Assembly: GCA_902776375.1 (NCBI GenBank)
Contig: CACYPV010000003.1
Location: 57,417 to 121,416 of the forward strand
DNA: 64,000 nt
Direction: 5' to 3'
Origin: an uncultured Ruminococcus sp.
GTDB taxonomy: Bacteria; Bacillota; Clostridia; Oscillospirales; Acutalibacteraceae
A program made the translations under genes and the position numbers. The number at the start of each line of letters is the position of its first letter. Position 1 is the first letter of the stretch. Positions 18,227 to 26,972 of the stretch are shown in pieces. The notes beneath the pieces were generated by a model. The model saw only the letters and a program-made list of their open reading frames with translations, searched no databases and had not been told where the DNA came from.

Positions 18227-18724
18227 ATGGATCTTACAGAAAAAATCGCTTATATCAAAGGACTTGCCGACGGACTTTCGCTTGACGAAAACAAGCCCGA
18301 GGTCAAGCTGATCAACGCTATCATCGACCTTCTTGACGACATCGCATACGATGTTCAGGACGTTCAGGAGCTTTATGACGAGCTCAGCGAAGAGGTCGAT
18401 GAGATAGATCAGGATCTTGCCGATGTTGAGGAAGAAGTATTCGGCGACGACGATGACGATGACTTTGATGATTTCGACGATTACGATGATTACGACTTCG
18501 ATGACGATGACGCTTTTTACGAGGTGACTTGTGATAAGTGCGGCGAGACCATCAACATTTCCGAGGACGTTCTTCTTGAGGGCGAGATAACCTGCCCCAA
18601 GTGCGGCGAGCAGATCGAGTTCGACTTCTCCGACATTTTCAGCGCTGAAGATGATGACTGCGACTTTGACTGCGATTCCTGCGAATTCAAAGAAAGCTGC
18701 GGCGACGAAGGCGACGAAGAATAA
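18227..18724 (+). CDS. Acidic zinc-ribbon protein, CD1247-like
   Basis: Function unknown. The N-terminal 60 residues (MDLTEKIAYIKGLADGL onward) are helical and resemble the CD1247 N-terminal domain found in Clostridia. A strongly acidic tract of Asp with Phe and Tyr follows (about residues 70-102, encoded by imperfect GAT/GAC repeats at 18447-18518), then a zinc ribbon with CDKCGE and CPKCGE (CxxC pairs about 105-128), and a second Cys-rich acidic tail (CDFDCDSC). It follows efp closely, and that pairing recurs in Clostridia as far as I recall. A regulator or metal-binding adaptor is possible, but nothing here proves it. Confidence 0.72.
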   Translation: MDLTEKIAYIKGLADGLSLDENKPEVKLINAIIDLLDDIAYDVQDVQELYDELSEEVDEIDQDLADVEEEVFGDDDDDDFDDFDDYDDYDFDDDDAFYEVTCDKCGETINISEDVLLEGEITCPKCGEQIEFDFSDIFSAEDDDCDFDCDSCEFKESCGDEGDEE

Positions 18725-18741
18725 TATTATTCACTCACATC

Positions 18742-18776
18742 CACCCCTTGTGTATTATGACAAGGGGTGTTTTTTT
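18742..18776 (+). terminator. Rho-independent terminator overlapping the yunB start
   Basis: CACCCCTTG (18742-18750) pairs perfectly with CAAGGGGTG (18761-18769) around a 10-base loop, followed by a T run to 18776. It ends the efp transcript. The 3' arm contains AGGGGTG, which would serve as ribosome binding site for the TTG at 18775, so the same hairpin may both terminate transcription and hide the yunB initiation site. Confidence 0.9.
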
Positions 18777-19431
18777 GCTTGCAAAAAGGTTAAAAAGAAA
18801 GGCTTTTTTCAAAAAGCGCAGGCGGCTTATCATCATTTTGCTGTGTTTTGCTTTGCTTATAATCGCTGTCCGCTCCTTTGAAAAGAAGATCTCTGATTTC
18901 AGCAGCAGTTACTTTCCGCAGTTCGCGCGGCAGGAAACTTCAAAATGCGTTGGCAGCGCAGTCGAAAAGGTGCTAAGTGAAGGAAAGTATTCTTACAGTG
19001 ACTTCGCCGAAATAAAGTACAGCGGGGGAAGGGTGAGCGCTATAGAGACCGACGCCGCCAATATCAACGCCTTTAAAAACAAAGTAGTAGCCGCCGCCGA
19101 GGAACAGGCGGAAAAGATACACAACAGCGTCATGCACATCCCGCTTGGCGCGTTCACGGGGCTGAGCCTCATCGCTAATCACGGTCCCAAAATACCGCTC
19201 AGTTACTGCCTTACCGGCAGTTTTTCCGCGGAGCTTGTAAGCACGTTCGAGACCTCGGGAATAAACCAAACCATACATCATATCCGCCTTATCGTCACCT
19301 CAAAAATAGTCACCGCCTCGGTGGATTACAAGGATACCCTTACATTTTCAACCGATTACGAAATCGCGCAATCAGTGCTTGTCGGGGACATTCCCACAAC
19401 ATATGGTGGATATTACACGCCTATTCGCTGA
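18775..19431 (+). CDS. yunB: Sporulation protein YunB
   Basis: Membrane-anchored protein required for efficient sporulation in Bacillus; its exact role is unknown. A basic N-terminus (LAKRLKRKAFFKKRRR) leads into one transmembrane segment (IIILLCFALLIIAV), and the rest is extracytoplasmic. The family motif HIPLGAFTGLSLIANHGPKI is visible near residues 118-137, followed by the usual beta-rich tail. I chose TTG 18775 because the AGGGGTG just upstream fits a ribosome binding site; ATG 18757 is possible but has none. About 218 residues. No clear promoter of its own is seen, so expression may depend on readthrough or on a sporulation sigma factor I cannot recognise. Confidence 0.85.
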   Translation: MLAKRLKRKAFFKKRRRLIIILLCFALLIIAVRSFEKKISDFSSSYFPQFARQETSKCVGSAVEKVLSEGKYSYSDFAEIKYSGGRVSAIETDAANINAFKNKVVAAAEEQAEKIHNSVMHIPLGAFTGLSLIANHGPKIPLSYCLTGSFSAELVSTFETSGINQTIHHIRLIVTSKIVTASVDYKDTLTFSTDYEIAQSVLVGDIPTTYGGYYTPIR

Positions 19432-19460
19432 TAAAAAACGAAATATTGTGAAAAAATATA

Positions 19461-19489
19461 TTGAAAAGACTTGCAATATGTGCTATAAT
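19461..19489 (+). promoter_or_regulatory. Extended -10 promoter for the miaB-mutSL operon
   Basis: TTGAAA at 19461-19466 and TATAAT at 19484-19489, 17-base spacer, with TG at 19481-19482 forming an extended -10 element. It lies in the 97-base gap after yunB and faces miaB, whose TTG start is 40 bases further on. Confidence 0.87.
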
Positions 19490-19528
19490 AACACAGTTAA
19501 TCAAAATGGGTGAGTAGGTGTATGTGTA

Positions 19529-20938
19529 TTGGATAATACGATAAAGGCGGAGCTCCTGTCCGAAAAGCAGTCGGAATATATGAGTTTGATCGCCGAGATC
19601 ATGGAGATACGCAAGCGCGGCGAAAAGCCGCTGGCGTTCATCCGCACCTACGGTTGTCAGCAAAATGTAGCCGACAGCGAAAAGATCAAGGGCATGCTTG
19701 CCCGTTCGGGTTTTGACTTCACCGATACGCCCGACGACGCCGACTTTATTCTCTTCAACACCTGCGCCGTGCGCGAGCACGCCGAGGACAGGGTGTTCGG
19801 CAATGTCGGCGCGCTTAAAAATATCAAGCGCAGGCATCCTCAGATTCTTATCGCCCTGTGCGGCTGCATGATGGAGCAGGAGCACGTCGCAAACCGCATT
19901 TACAACAGCTTTCCGTTTGTAGGCTTAGTGTTCGGCACCCATTCGCTGCACCACTTTCCCGAGCTTCTTTACTCGGCGCTGGTTGACGGCAGGCGCGTGT
20001 TCGAGCGCGGCAACGACGACAAAAAGCTGTACGAGGGCTTTCCCGTGCGCCGCGACGGCAGCTTCAAGGGCTGGCTGCCCATTATGTACGGCTGCAACAA
20101 CTTCTGCACCTACTGCATTGTGCCGTATGTTCGCGGCAGAGAGCGCAGCAGGGAAAAGGACGTTATTCTTAGCGAAGCCCGTCAGATGATAAAGGGCGGC
20201 TTCAAGGACATAACGCTGCTCGGTCAGAACGTGAATTCCTACGGCAAAACCTTGGAAGACCCCGTCACATTCGCAGAGCTTATCCGCGAGATCGATTCTA
20301 TCGACGGCGACTATTGGCTGCGTTTTATGACCTCGCATCCCAAGGACTGCTCACGTGAACTTATCGACGCGATAGCCGGCGGAAAGCATATAAGCAAGCA
20401 CTTGCACCTGCCGTTCCAAAGCGGCTCCGACAGGATATTAAAGGCGATGAACCGCCACTACGACCGCAAAAAATACCTCGATATCATCTCTTACGCCAAG
20501 GAGCGCATAGATGACGTTTCCCTTACAAGCGACATCATCGTCGGCTTCCCGGGCGAGACCTACGAGGATTTTAAACAGACCTTATCGCTTATACGCGAGG
20601 TCGAATTCACCTCGCTTTTCACCTTCATCTATTCGCCGCGCAAGGGCACGCCCGCAGCCGAATACGACGACCCGATTTCCGCCGAGGAGAAGGGCAAGTG
20701 GTTCAAGGAGCTGCTCGACGTTCAGGAGGAGATCGCAGCCAAGCGCTGTTCCTCTATGGTCGGAAAGACCGAGCGCGTGCTGATCGAGGGTGTAAAGGAA
20801 AAGACAGGTGAACTGAATGCGCGCACGAGTGGCAACATAATCGTTGAGCTAGACGGCGGACAAGACCTTATCGGCACATTCCAAAAAGCAAAGATAACAA
20901 AAGCCCGCAACTGGATATTAAAGGGCGAATTAGTATAA
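19529..20938 (+). CDS. miaB: tRNA-2-methylthio-N6-dimethylallyladenosine synthase MiaB
   Basis: Radical SAM methylthiotransferase that adds a methylthio group to i6A37 of tRNAs reading UNN codons. Domains in order: UPF0004 domain binding the auxiliary cluster (Cys in TYGCQQN, FNTCAVRE and LCGCMMEQE), radical SAM domain with CNNFCTYC near residue 190, and a C-terminal TRAM domain for tRNA binding. At 469 residues it is the expected size. The start is TTG 19529 with AGGTG at 19516-19520. Its substrate is made by MiaA, encoded six kilobases downstream in the same direction. Confidence 0.96.
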   Translation: MDNTIKAELLSEKQSEYMSLIAEIMEIRKRGEKPLAFIRTYGCQQNVADSEKIKGMLARSGFDFTDTPDDADFILFNTCAVREHAEDRVFGNVGALKNIKRRHPQILIALCGCMMEQEHVANRIYNSFPFVGLVFGTHSLHHFPELLYSALVDGRRVFERGNDDKKLYEGFPVRRDGSFKGWLPIMYGCNNFCTYCIVPYVRGRERSREKDVILSEARQMIKGGFKDITLLGQNVNSYGKTLEDPVTFAELIREIDSIDGDYWLRFMTSHPKDCSRELIDAIAGGKHISKHLHLPFQSGSDRILKAMNRHYDRKKYLDIISYAKERIDDVSLTSDIIVGFPGETYEDFKQTLSLIREVEFTSLFTFIYSPRKGTPAAEYDDPISAEEKGKWFKELLDVQEEIAAKRCSSMVGKTERVLIEGVKEKTGELNARTSGNIIVELDGGQDLIGTFQKAKITKARNWILKGELV

Positions 20939-20954
20939 AACGGAGGAATATGAA

Positions 20955-21356
20955 ATGGATATCATCACAATGGCAAGAGAGCTCGGCAAGGCTCTGCAGC
21001 AGGAAGAAACCTATATCAACTGGCAGAACGCACAGCATGTAGCCGACGCTGACCAAGAGCTGCAAAAGCTTATCGGCGAGTTCAATCTAAAGCGCATGAT
21101 CATCAACGACGAGGCGGGCAAGAAGGACAGAGATCAGGAAAAGCTCACCCAGGCTAACAAGGAAATGCGCGAGGTTTATTCCAAGATCATGTCAAACGAC
21201 AACATGATTGCCTACAACGACGCTAAATCGGCATTTGACGCGGTTCTCAACCGCATAAGCGCAATCATTCAGCAAAGCGCTCAGGGCGCCGATCCCGACA
21301 CCGCCGATCTGGCGGACTGCACGGGAAGCTGCAGCACCTGCGGCGGCTGCTCGTAA
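20955..21356 (+). CDS. YlbF/YmcA family protein with C-terminal cysteine cluster
   Basis: A 133-residue, mostly helical protein of the YlbF/YmcA family. In Bacillus, YlbF, YmcA and YaaT form a complex that carries iron-sulfur clusters and helps RNase Y mature mRNAs. Position between miaB and mutS matches Bacillus ymcA. The C-terminus DCTGSCSTCGGCS has four cysteines spaced CxxxCxxCxxC, a plausible cluster-binding tail. I cannot tell from sequence alone whether this is the YlbF or the YmcA partner, so no symbol is given. Confidence 0.85.
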   Translation: MDIITMARELGKALQQEETYINWQNAQHVADADQELQKLIGEFNLKRMIINDEAGKKDRDQEKLTQANKEMREVYSKIMSNDNMIAYNDAKSAFDAVLNRISAIIQQSAQGADPDTADLADCTGSCSTCGGCS

Positions 21357-21368
21357 AACAAAACTATC

Positions 21369-21392
21369 ACAGGGAACCCGTGCGGTTCCTGT
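21369..21392 (+). other. Imperfect hairpin between ylbF-like gene and mutS
   Basis: ACAGGGAACC (21369-21378) can pair with GGTTCCTGT (21384-21392) with one bulged G and a 5-base loop. No T run follows, so it is not a convincing intrinsic terminator. It could stabilise or attenuate the message between the two genes. Confidence 0.45.
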
Positions 21393-21430
21393 TGATAACG
21401 ACAGTATTTCTTATAGAAGGGTGTGAGATA

Positions 21431-24022
21431 ATGGCAGAGCTGTCACCGATGATGAAGCAGTATTTTGAAATAAAAGAGGCTAACAAGGACTGTATCCTGT
21501 TTTACCGTCTCGGCGATTTTTACGAAATGTTCTACGAGGACGCCAAGATAGCATCCAGAGAGCTCGAGCTCACACTCACCGGCAGAGACTGCGGTCAGGC
21601 GGAGCGCGCGCCGATGTGCGGAGTGCCCTTCCACAGCTGCGAGGGCTACATCGCCCGACTTGTCGCAAAGGGCTACAAGGTCGCCATTTGCGAACAGACC
21701 GAGGATCCCAAAGCCGCTAAGGGGCTTGTAAAACGCGACATCATCCGCGTCATCACCCCCGGCACCGTAATGGAGCAGAGCATGCTTGAAGAGGGCAAAA
21801 ACAACTATATCTGCTGCATGTATTCCCAAGACAAGATCATCGGTCTTTGCTTTTGCGATATTTCTACAGGAGAATTATACGCGACCGAGATCAAGGGCAA
21901 GGATTCCTTGAACATCCTTACTAATCAGCTCACCTCATACAGCCCGCGCGAGATCTTGGTCGGCGGCGATATCATAAACATCAAATCGCTGCCCGCGTTC
22001 ATTAAGTCAAAGCTTTCCGCCGGCGTTGAAATGCTTGACGACAGCAGCTTTGAGCACGACCTTTGCGCTCAGATAACGCTCGATCAGTTCGGCGCCGAGT
22101 ACAACACTATCAAGGACATTCCGGTGCTTATCTCGACCGTCGGCGCGCTTATCGCGTATCTTAAGGAAACGCAGATGTCCGGCCTCGAGCGCATCAGCCA
22201 TATCGAGCTGTACTCGGAAGCGCAGTACATGCGGCTCGATTTCAATACCCGCCGCAATCTTGAGCTTACGCAGACAATGCTCACTAAGGAAAAGCGCGGC
22301 TCGCTGCTTTGGGTCATCGACAAAACCAAAACGGCTATGGGCAAGCGCCTTATCCGCTCTTGGCTCGAGCACCCGCTTATGAATATTTCAAAGATCAACA
22401 ACCGCCAGTCGGCTGTTGAGGAACTTGTGAACGACAATGTGCTCAGGCTCGAGATCACCGAAGCGCTTACGGGCATTTTCGATATTGAGCGGCTTATGAC
22501 AAAGATGGTCTACGGCTCGGCTAATGCGCGCGACCTTCGCTCGCTTTGCTCCGCTACCGAGAATCTTCCGCGGTTATCTTCGCTTATCTCCGACTGCCGC
22601 TCATCGTATTTGAAGCTCGTTTACAATAATATCGATACACTCGAGGATATCCACGACCTTATAGATAAAGCCATTATTGACAATCCGCCGTTCACCATCC
22701 GCGAGGGCGGCATGATAAAGCGCGGCTACGACAGCGAGCTTGACCTTGTGGTGTCCGACATGACAAATTCAAAGGACATCCTAGCCAAAATCGAAGCCGA
22801 CGAACGCGAAAGAACGGGGATACCCAAGCTGCGCGTCGGCTACAACAAGGTTTTCGGCTACTATATCGAGGTCACCAATTCATACAAATCTCAGGTGCCC
22901 GAAACCTACATCCGCAAACAGACTCTTACTAACTGCGAGCGCTTCATCACTCCCGAGCTAAAGGATATAGAGTCGCGCATACTCGGCGCGAAGGACAGAA
23001 GCGTGGCGATGGAATACGCCATATTCGACGGCATAAGATTAAAGGTCGCCGAGAACCTGGAGCGCATCCAAAGGACGGCAAAATCCATAGCGGCGCTTGA
23101 CGTTATCACCTCGCTTGCTAACGTCGCGTCCGACAACCGCTATGTGCGTCCGGACGTTACGCAGTCAACCGCTATACATATAAAGGACGCGCGTCATCCC
23201 GTCGTCGAGGTACTGCTGAAGGACGCGCCGTTCGTTCCGAACGACGTTCACCTCGACAGCAAAAACGACCGCGTGGCTATAATCACGGGTCCCAACATGG
23301 CGGGCAAATCCACTTACATGAGGCAGACGGCGCTTATCGTACTGCTTGCGCAGATGGGCAGCTTTGTCCCGGCGTCATCGGCACAGATAGGCATTGTCGA
23401 CAGCATTTTTACCAGAGTAGGCGCCTCCGACGATCTGGCTTCGGGTCAGTCCACCTTCATGGTCGAGATGAGCGAGGTCGCGCATATCGTTAAGTCCGCC
23501 ACCTCAAAAAGTCTGCTTATCCTCGACGAGATAGGCAGGGGAACCTCGACCTTTGACGGAATGAGCATTGCGAGGGCGGTGCTGGAATTCTGTGCTGACA
23601 AAAAGAAGCTCGGCGCGAAAACCCTGTTCGCCACCCACTACCACGAGCTGACCGTCATGGAAGAATTGCTCGACGGCGTGAAAAACTATAACATAGCCGT
23701 TAAAAAGCGTGGCGACGACATAACCTTCCTCAGAAGGATCGTTCCCGGCGGAGCGGACGACAGCTACGGCATTGAGGTCGCAAAGCTCGCGGGCGTTCCG
23801 AATTCGATAATCAACAGGGCAAAGGAAGTCCTATGTGAACTCGAAAGCAGCAAAGGGGAGAGCCGCACAGATCAACACGCAGAAATTCCGCAGGACGGTC
23901 AATTGTCCCTGCTCGCGGCAGCGCAGAGCCCCGTTATTGAAAAGCTTCAAAACGTGGATCTCAATACGCTTACACCGATAGAATCCATGAATCTGCTCTA
24001 CGAGCTTAAAAAGATGATTTGA
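21431..24022 (+). CDS. mutS: DNA mismatch repair ATPase MutS
   Basis: Recognises base mismatches and small loops and recruits MutL. The start is ATG 21431 (MAELSPMMKQYFEIK) with GAAGGG upstream; an earlier frame-open start has no ribosome binding site. The 863 residues contain the mismatch-contacting segment GDFYEMF (the Phe and Glu insert into DNA), the connector, lever and clamp domains, Walker A GPNMAGKSTYMRQ near 619, TRVGASDDLASGQSTF and Walker B LLILDEIGRGTSTFDG, then a dimerisation tail. The gene is followed by mutL after 39 bases. Confidence 0.98.
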   Translation: MAELSPMMKQYFEIKEANKDCILFYRLGDFYEMFYEDAKIASRELELTLTGRDCGQAERAPMCGVPFHSCEGYIARLVAKGYKVAICEQTEDPKAAKGLVKRDIIRVITPGTVMEQSMLEEGKNNYICCMYSQDKIIGLCFCDISTGELYATEIKGKDSLNILTNQLTSYSPREILVGGDIINIKSLPAFIKSKLSAGVEMLDDSSFEHDLCAQITLDQFGAEYNTIKDIPVLISTVGALIAYLKETQMSGLERISHIELYSEAQYMRLDFNTRRNLELTQTMLTKEKRGSLLWVIDKTKTAMGKRLIRSWLEHPLMNISKINNRQSAVEELVNDNVLRLEITEALTGIFDIERLMTKMVYGSANARDLRSLCSATENLPRLSSLISDCRSSYLKLVYNNIDTLEDIHDLIDKAIIDNPPFTIREGGMIKRGYDSELDLVVSDMTNSKDILAKIEADERERTGIPKLRVGYNKVFGYYIEVTNSYKSQVPETYIRKQTLTNCERFITPELKDIESRILGAKDRSVAMEYAIFDGIRLKVAENLERIQRTAKSIAALDVITSLANVASDNRYVRPDVTQSTAIHIKDARHPVVEVLLKDAPFVPNDVHLDSKNDRVAIITGPNMAGKSTYMRQTALIVLLAQMGSFVPASSAQIGIVDSIFTRVGASDDLASGQSTFMVEMSEVAHIVKSATSKSLLILDEIGRGTSTFDGMSIARAVLEFCADKKKLGAKTLFATHYHELTVMEELLDGVKNYNIAVKKRGDDITFLRRIVPGGADDSYGIEVAKLAGVPNSIINRAKEVLCELESSKGESRTDQHAEIPQDGQLSLLAAAQSPVIEKLQNVDLNTLTPIESMNLLYELKKMI

Positions 24023-24061
24023 TCATTTTAAACTTACTATAAACCGAAAGGCGGTGACACC

Positions 24062-26017
24062 ATGAAATCGATAAACGTACTGGACAAGCACGTCGCTGAG
24101 CTTATCGCGGCGGGCGAGGTCGTTGAGCGCCCGGCTTCCGTAATAAAGGAGCTTGTTGAAAACGCGATCGACGCGGGCGCGAAGCACATCACCGTCGAGA
24201 TAAAAAACGGTGGCTCGACCTTCATGAGGGTCACCGACGACGGCTGCGGCATATCTAAGGACGACGTAAGGACCGCGTTCCTTCGCCACGCCACCAGCAA
24301 GGTCAAGGAGGAACAAGACCTTGACAGCATCGCGACCCTCGGCTTCAGGGGCGAGGCTCTCGCTTCCATTTCGGCGGTGTCGCGGCTGAATCTTATCACA
24401 CGCAATGTCGATGAGGAAACCGGCTCCTCGTATGTTATCGAGGGCGGCGAGGAAATAAGCTTTGACGACGCGGGCTGTCCCGCGGGTTCGACCTTTGTTA
24501 TCCGCGACCTGTTCTATAACATCCCCGCCCGCGCAAAGTTTCTGAAAAAGGACGTTTCCGAGGGCAACGCCGTTTCGAACATCATCGACAAAACCGCGCT
24601 TTCTCACCCCGAGATCGCATTCACTTATATCCGCGACGGCAAGCAGGCGCTGAAAACCTTCGGCGACGGCAAGCTTATCTCGGCTATATATTCCGTTTTC
24701 GGCAGAGAATTTGCAGGCGGGCTTATCCCCGTCGACTATCAGCTCGATAATATCCGCATAGGCGGTTACATCTCAAAGCCTGTGCATGCAAGACCAAACC
24801 GCAACATGCAAAACTTCTTCATCAACGGCAGATACGTCAAGTCGCGCACGGCTATGGCGGCGCTGGAAGAGGCCTTTAAGCACTCTGTTATGGTCGGCAA
24901 ATTCCCGTCCTGCGTGCTGAATATCGAAATGCCGTTTGACACCATCGACGTCAACGTCCACCCTGCGAAGATCGAGGTGCGCTTCACAAATGAGCGACCG
25001 GTATTCGACGCGGTATACCACGCGGTAAAGTCGGCGCTTATGAAGTTTGACACGCAAAAGCAGGCAACGTTCACTCAGCAGCCGGCATATCACGCCGTGA
25101 ATTCGTTCAACCCGTTCCGCAATGCCGACGCGGTTTTGAACAAGCCGCAAAAGCAGGAGCCTGCGCCCAAGCCTGCGGCAAAGCCCGATCCCATACAGGA
25201 GCTTGACCTCGGCTTTCTTGATAAGCTCACTACAAGCCCTCTGGATAAAGCAGCTGTGTCGGACGTCGATCCCTTTGATCTTATATCAAAGCAGGCTGTC
25301 CGTTCGGCAAAGAAGCAGGCTGAGTATGACAACAGCTTCGTTCCGGATAAGGAACCGGTTTTTGTCAACGAGCCGCATGCGCCCGTACAACAACCCGCCG
25401 AGCCTGAAAAATCCGACCCTCAGCCCGCGCTGTTCGAGCAGCCGGAGGAAGAGCTAAAATATATAGGCGAGGCGTTCGACACGTACATCATCGTTGAGCG
25501 AAACGGCAAAGAGCTTATGTTTATCGACAAGCACGCCGCTCACGAGCGCATCATCTACGAAAAGCTAAAGGCGGACAAGGCGGGCTCGTCCATGCAGCTC
25601 CTTTTGCAGCCTATACCGGTTACTCTGGGCAAGGAAGAATACAACGCCGCGATAAACAACCTTCAAATGTTCCGCGACTGCTCCTTTGACGTTGAGGATT
25701 TCGGTAATTCCACCGTAATAGTGCGCAGCGCGCCGCAGTATATCGAGGCGGCTGAAATAGCCGACTGCGTGACCGAAATGGCAGACTACATAGCGCAGGG
25801 CAAGAACGATATCTTCGCCGAAAGAATGGATTGGTTCTATCACAACGTCGCATGCCGCAGCGCGATAAAAGCCGGCAACAAAAACTCCGCGCAGGAGCTT
25901 ATGAGCATTGTAAAGACTTTAGAGGAAAACCCCGACATCCGTTACTGCCCCCACGGCAGACCCATCACGATAGTAATGAAAAAAAGCGAAATAGAAAAAC
26001 AATTTGGCAGGGCGTGA
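24062..26017 (+). CDS. mutL: DNA mismatch repair endonuclease MutL
   Basis: GHKL-type ATPase that couples MutS to strand removal. N-terminal ATPase motifs are ELVENAIDAGA, DDGCGI and GFRGEALAS. A proline- and charge-rich linker (about residues 345-465) joins the C-terminal dimerisation domain, which carries DKHAAHERIIYE near residue 488, a match to the metal-binding endonuclease motif DQHAxxExxxxE. This suggests nicking activity of its own, as in bacteria lacking MutH. AAAGGCGGTG precedes the ATG. 651 residues. Confidence 0.97.
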   Translation: MKSINVLDKHVAELIAAGEVVERPASVIKELVENAIDAGAKHITVEIKNGGSTFMRVTDDGCGISKDDVRTAFLRHATSKVKEEQDLDSIATLGFRGEALASISAVSRLNLITRNVDEETGSSYVIEGGEEISFDDAGCPAGSTFVIRDLFYNIPARAKFLKKDVSEGNAVSNIIDKTALSHPEIAFTYIRDGKQALKTFGDGKLISAIYSVFGREFAGGLIPVDYQLDNIRIGGYISKPVHARPNRNMQNFFINGRYVKSRTAMAALEEAFKHSVMVGKFPSCVLNIEMPFDTIDVNVHPAKIEVRFTNERPVFDAVYHAVKSALMKFDTQKQATFTQQPAYHAVNSFNPFRNADAVLNKPQKQEPAPKPAAKPDPIQELDLGFLDKLTTSPLDKAAVSDVDPFDLISKQAVRSAKKQAEYDNSFVPDKEPVFVNEPHAPVQQPAEPEKSDPQPALFEQPEEELKYIGEAFDTYIIVERNGKELMFIDKHAAHERIIYEKLKADKAGSSMQLLLQPIPVTLGKEEYNAAINNLQMFRDCSFDVEDFGNSTVIVRSAPQYIEAAEIADCVTEMADYIAQGKNDIFAERMDWFYHNVACRSAIKAGNKNSAQELMSIVKTLEENPDIRYCPHGRPITIVMKKSEIEKQFGRA

Positions 26018-26021
26018 TAAA

Positions 26022-26972
26022 TTGAGCGATCCCATCAAGGTCGTTTCCGTTGTGGGGCCGACCGCCTCGGGAAAAACAAAGCTGTCCGTAGAGCTTGCAA
26101 AAAGCTTCAACGGCGAAATAATCTCGGCGGACTCCATGCAGATCTACAAGGACATGACCATAGCTACCGCAAAGCCGTCAGTCGAAGAAATGCAGGACAT
26201 TCCGCACCACCTTATGGATTTTCTTCCGCCCGACAGCACTTACTCGGTGGCGATGTTCACCGAGGACGCAAAGCGCTGTATCGAAGATATTTCCGGCAGA
26301 GGAAGGCTGCCGATCATCGTGGGCGGCACAGGACTTTATGTCGATTCACTTTTGAACAACATTCGTTTTTACGACGGCGCCCGCGACGAAGAGCTCACAA
26401 AAAGATTGTGGGATGAATACAACGAAAACGGCGTTGAGCCGCTGCTAAATCAGCTCGAAAGCGTCGACCCCGTATCGGCACAAAAGCTGTCGGCAGAGAG
26501 AAACCCAAAACGCATAATCCGCGCCATAGAGTTTTATCACACCACCGGCTCGACCATCACCGAACAAAACGAAAGATCAAGGCTTATACCAAGCCCGTAT
26601 AAAGCCATAAAAATCGGGCTTTCATTCAACGACAGACAAAAGCTTTACGACCGCATCGATCTCAGAGTAGATTTGATGCTCAGGCAAGGGCTTTTAGAGG
26701 AAGCAAAGGAAGTGCTTTCCTCGCCGCTCAGCGCTACCTCTGTCAAGGCTATCGGCTACAAAGAGCTTGCACCCTATATCAACGGGGAAGATACCCTGGA
26801 CAATTGCGTCGAAAAGCTAAAACGCGAAACCAGACGCTACGCCAAGCGTCAGCTAACATGGTTCCGCCGCGACAAAGACATCAACTGGCTGTATGCAGAT
26901 GAATATGATTCTTTTGAAGAATTATTCACGGCAGCCGTTTCCATCATAAACAAAGGACTGACTTATGGATAA
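26022..26972 (+). CDS. miaA: tRNA dimethylallyltransferase MiaA
   Basis: Transfers a dimethylallyl group to N6 of adenosine 37 in tRNA, making the substrate for MiaB. P-loop VGPTASGKTKLS is at the N-terminus; ISADSMQIYKDM, GGTGLYVDSLL and KAIGYKEL are further family motifs, and the basic RRYAKRQLTWFRRD helix contacts tRNA. I chose TTG 26022 (MSDPIKVVSVV), 4 bases past the mutL stop, with AGGG upstream; TTG 26004 inside mutL is the alternative. About 316 residues. Confidence 0.94.
   Translation: MSDPIKVVSVVGPTASGKTKLSVELAKSFNGEIISADSMQIYKDMTIATAKPSVEEMQDIPHHLMDFLPPDSTYSVAMFTEDAKRCIEDISGRGRLPIIVGGTGLYVDSLLNNIRFYDGARDEELTKRLWDEYNENGVEPLLNQLESVDPVSAQKLSAERNPKRIIRAIEFYHTTGSTITEQNERSRLIPSPYKAIKIGLSFNDRQKLYDRIDLRVDLMLRQGLLEEAKEVLSSPLSATSVKAIGYKELAPYINGEDTLDNCVEKLKRETRRYAKRQLTWFRRDKDINWLYADEYDSFEELFTAAVSIINKGLTYG

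Noticed and set aside
21369-21392. Hairpin before mutS considered as an operon terminator
   Set aside because: The stem has a bulge and no T run follows; miaB to miaA reads as one transcription unit.
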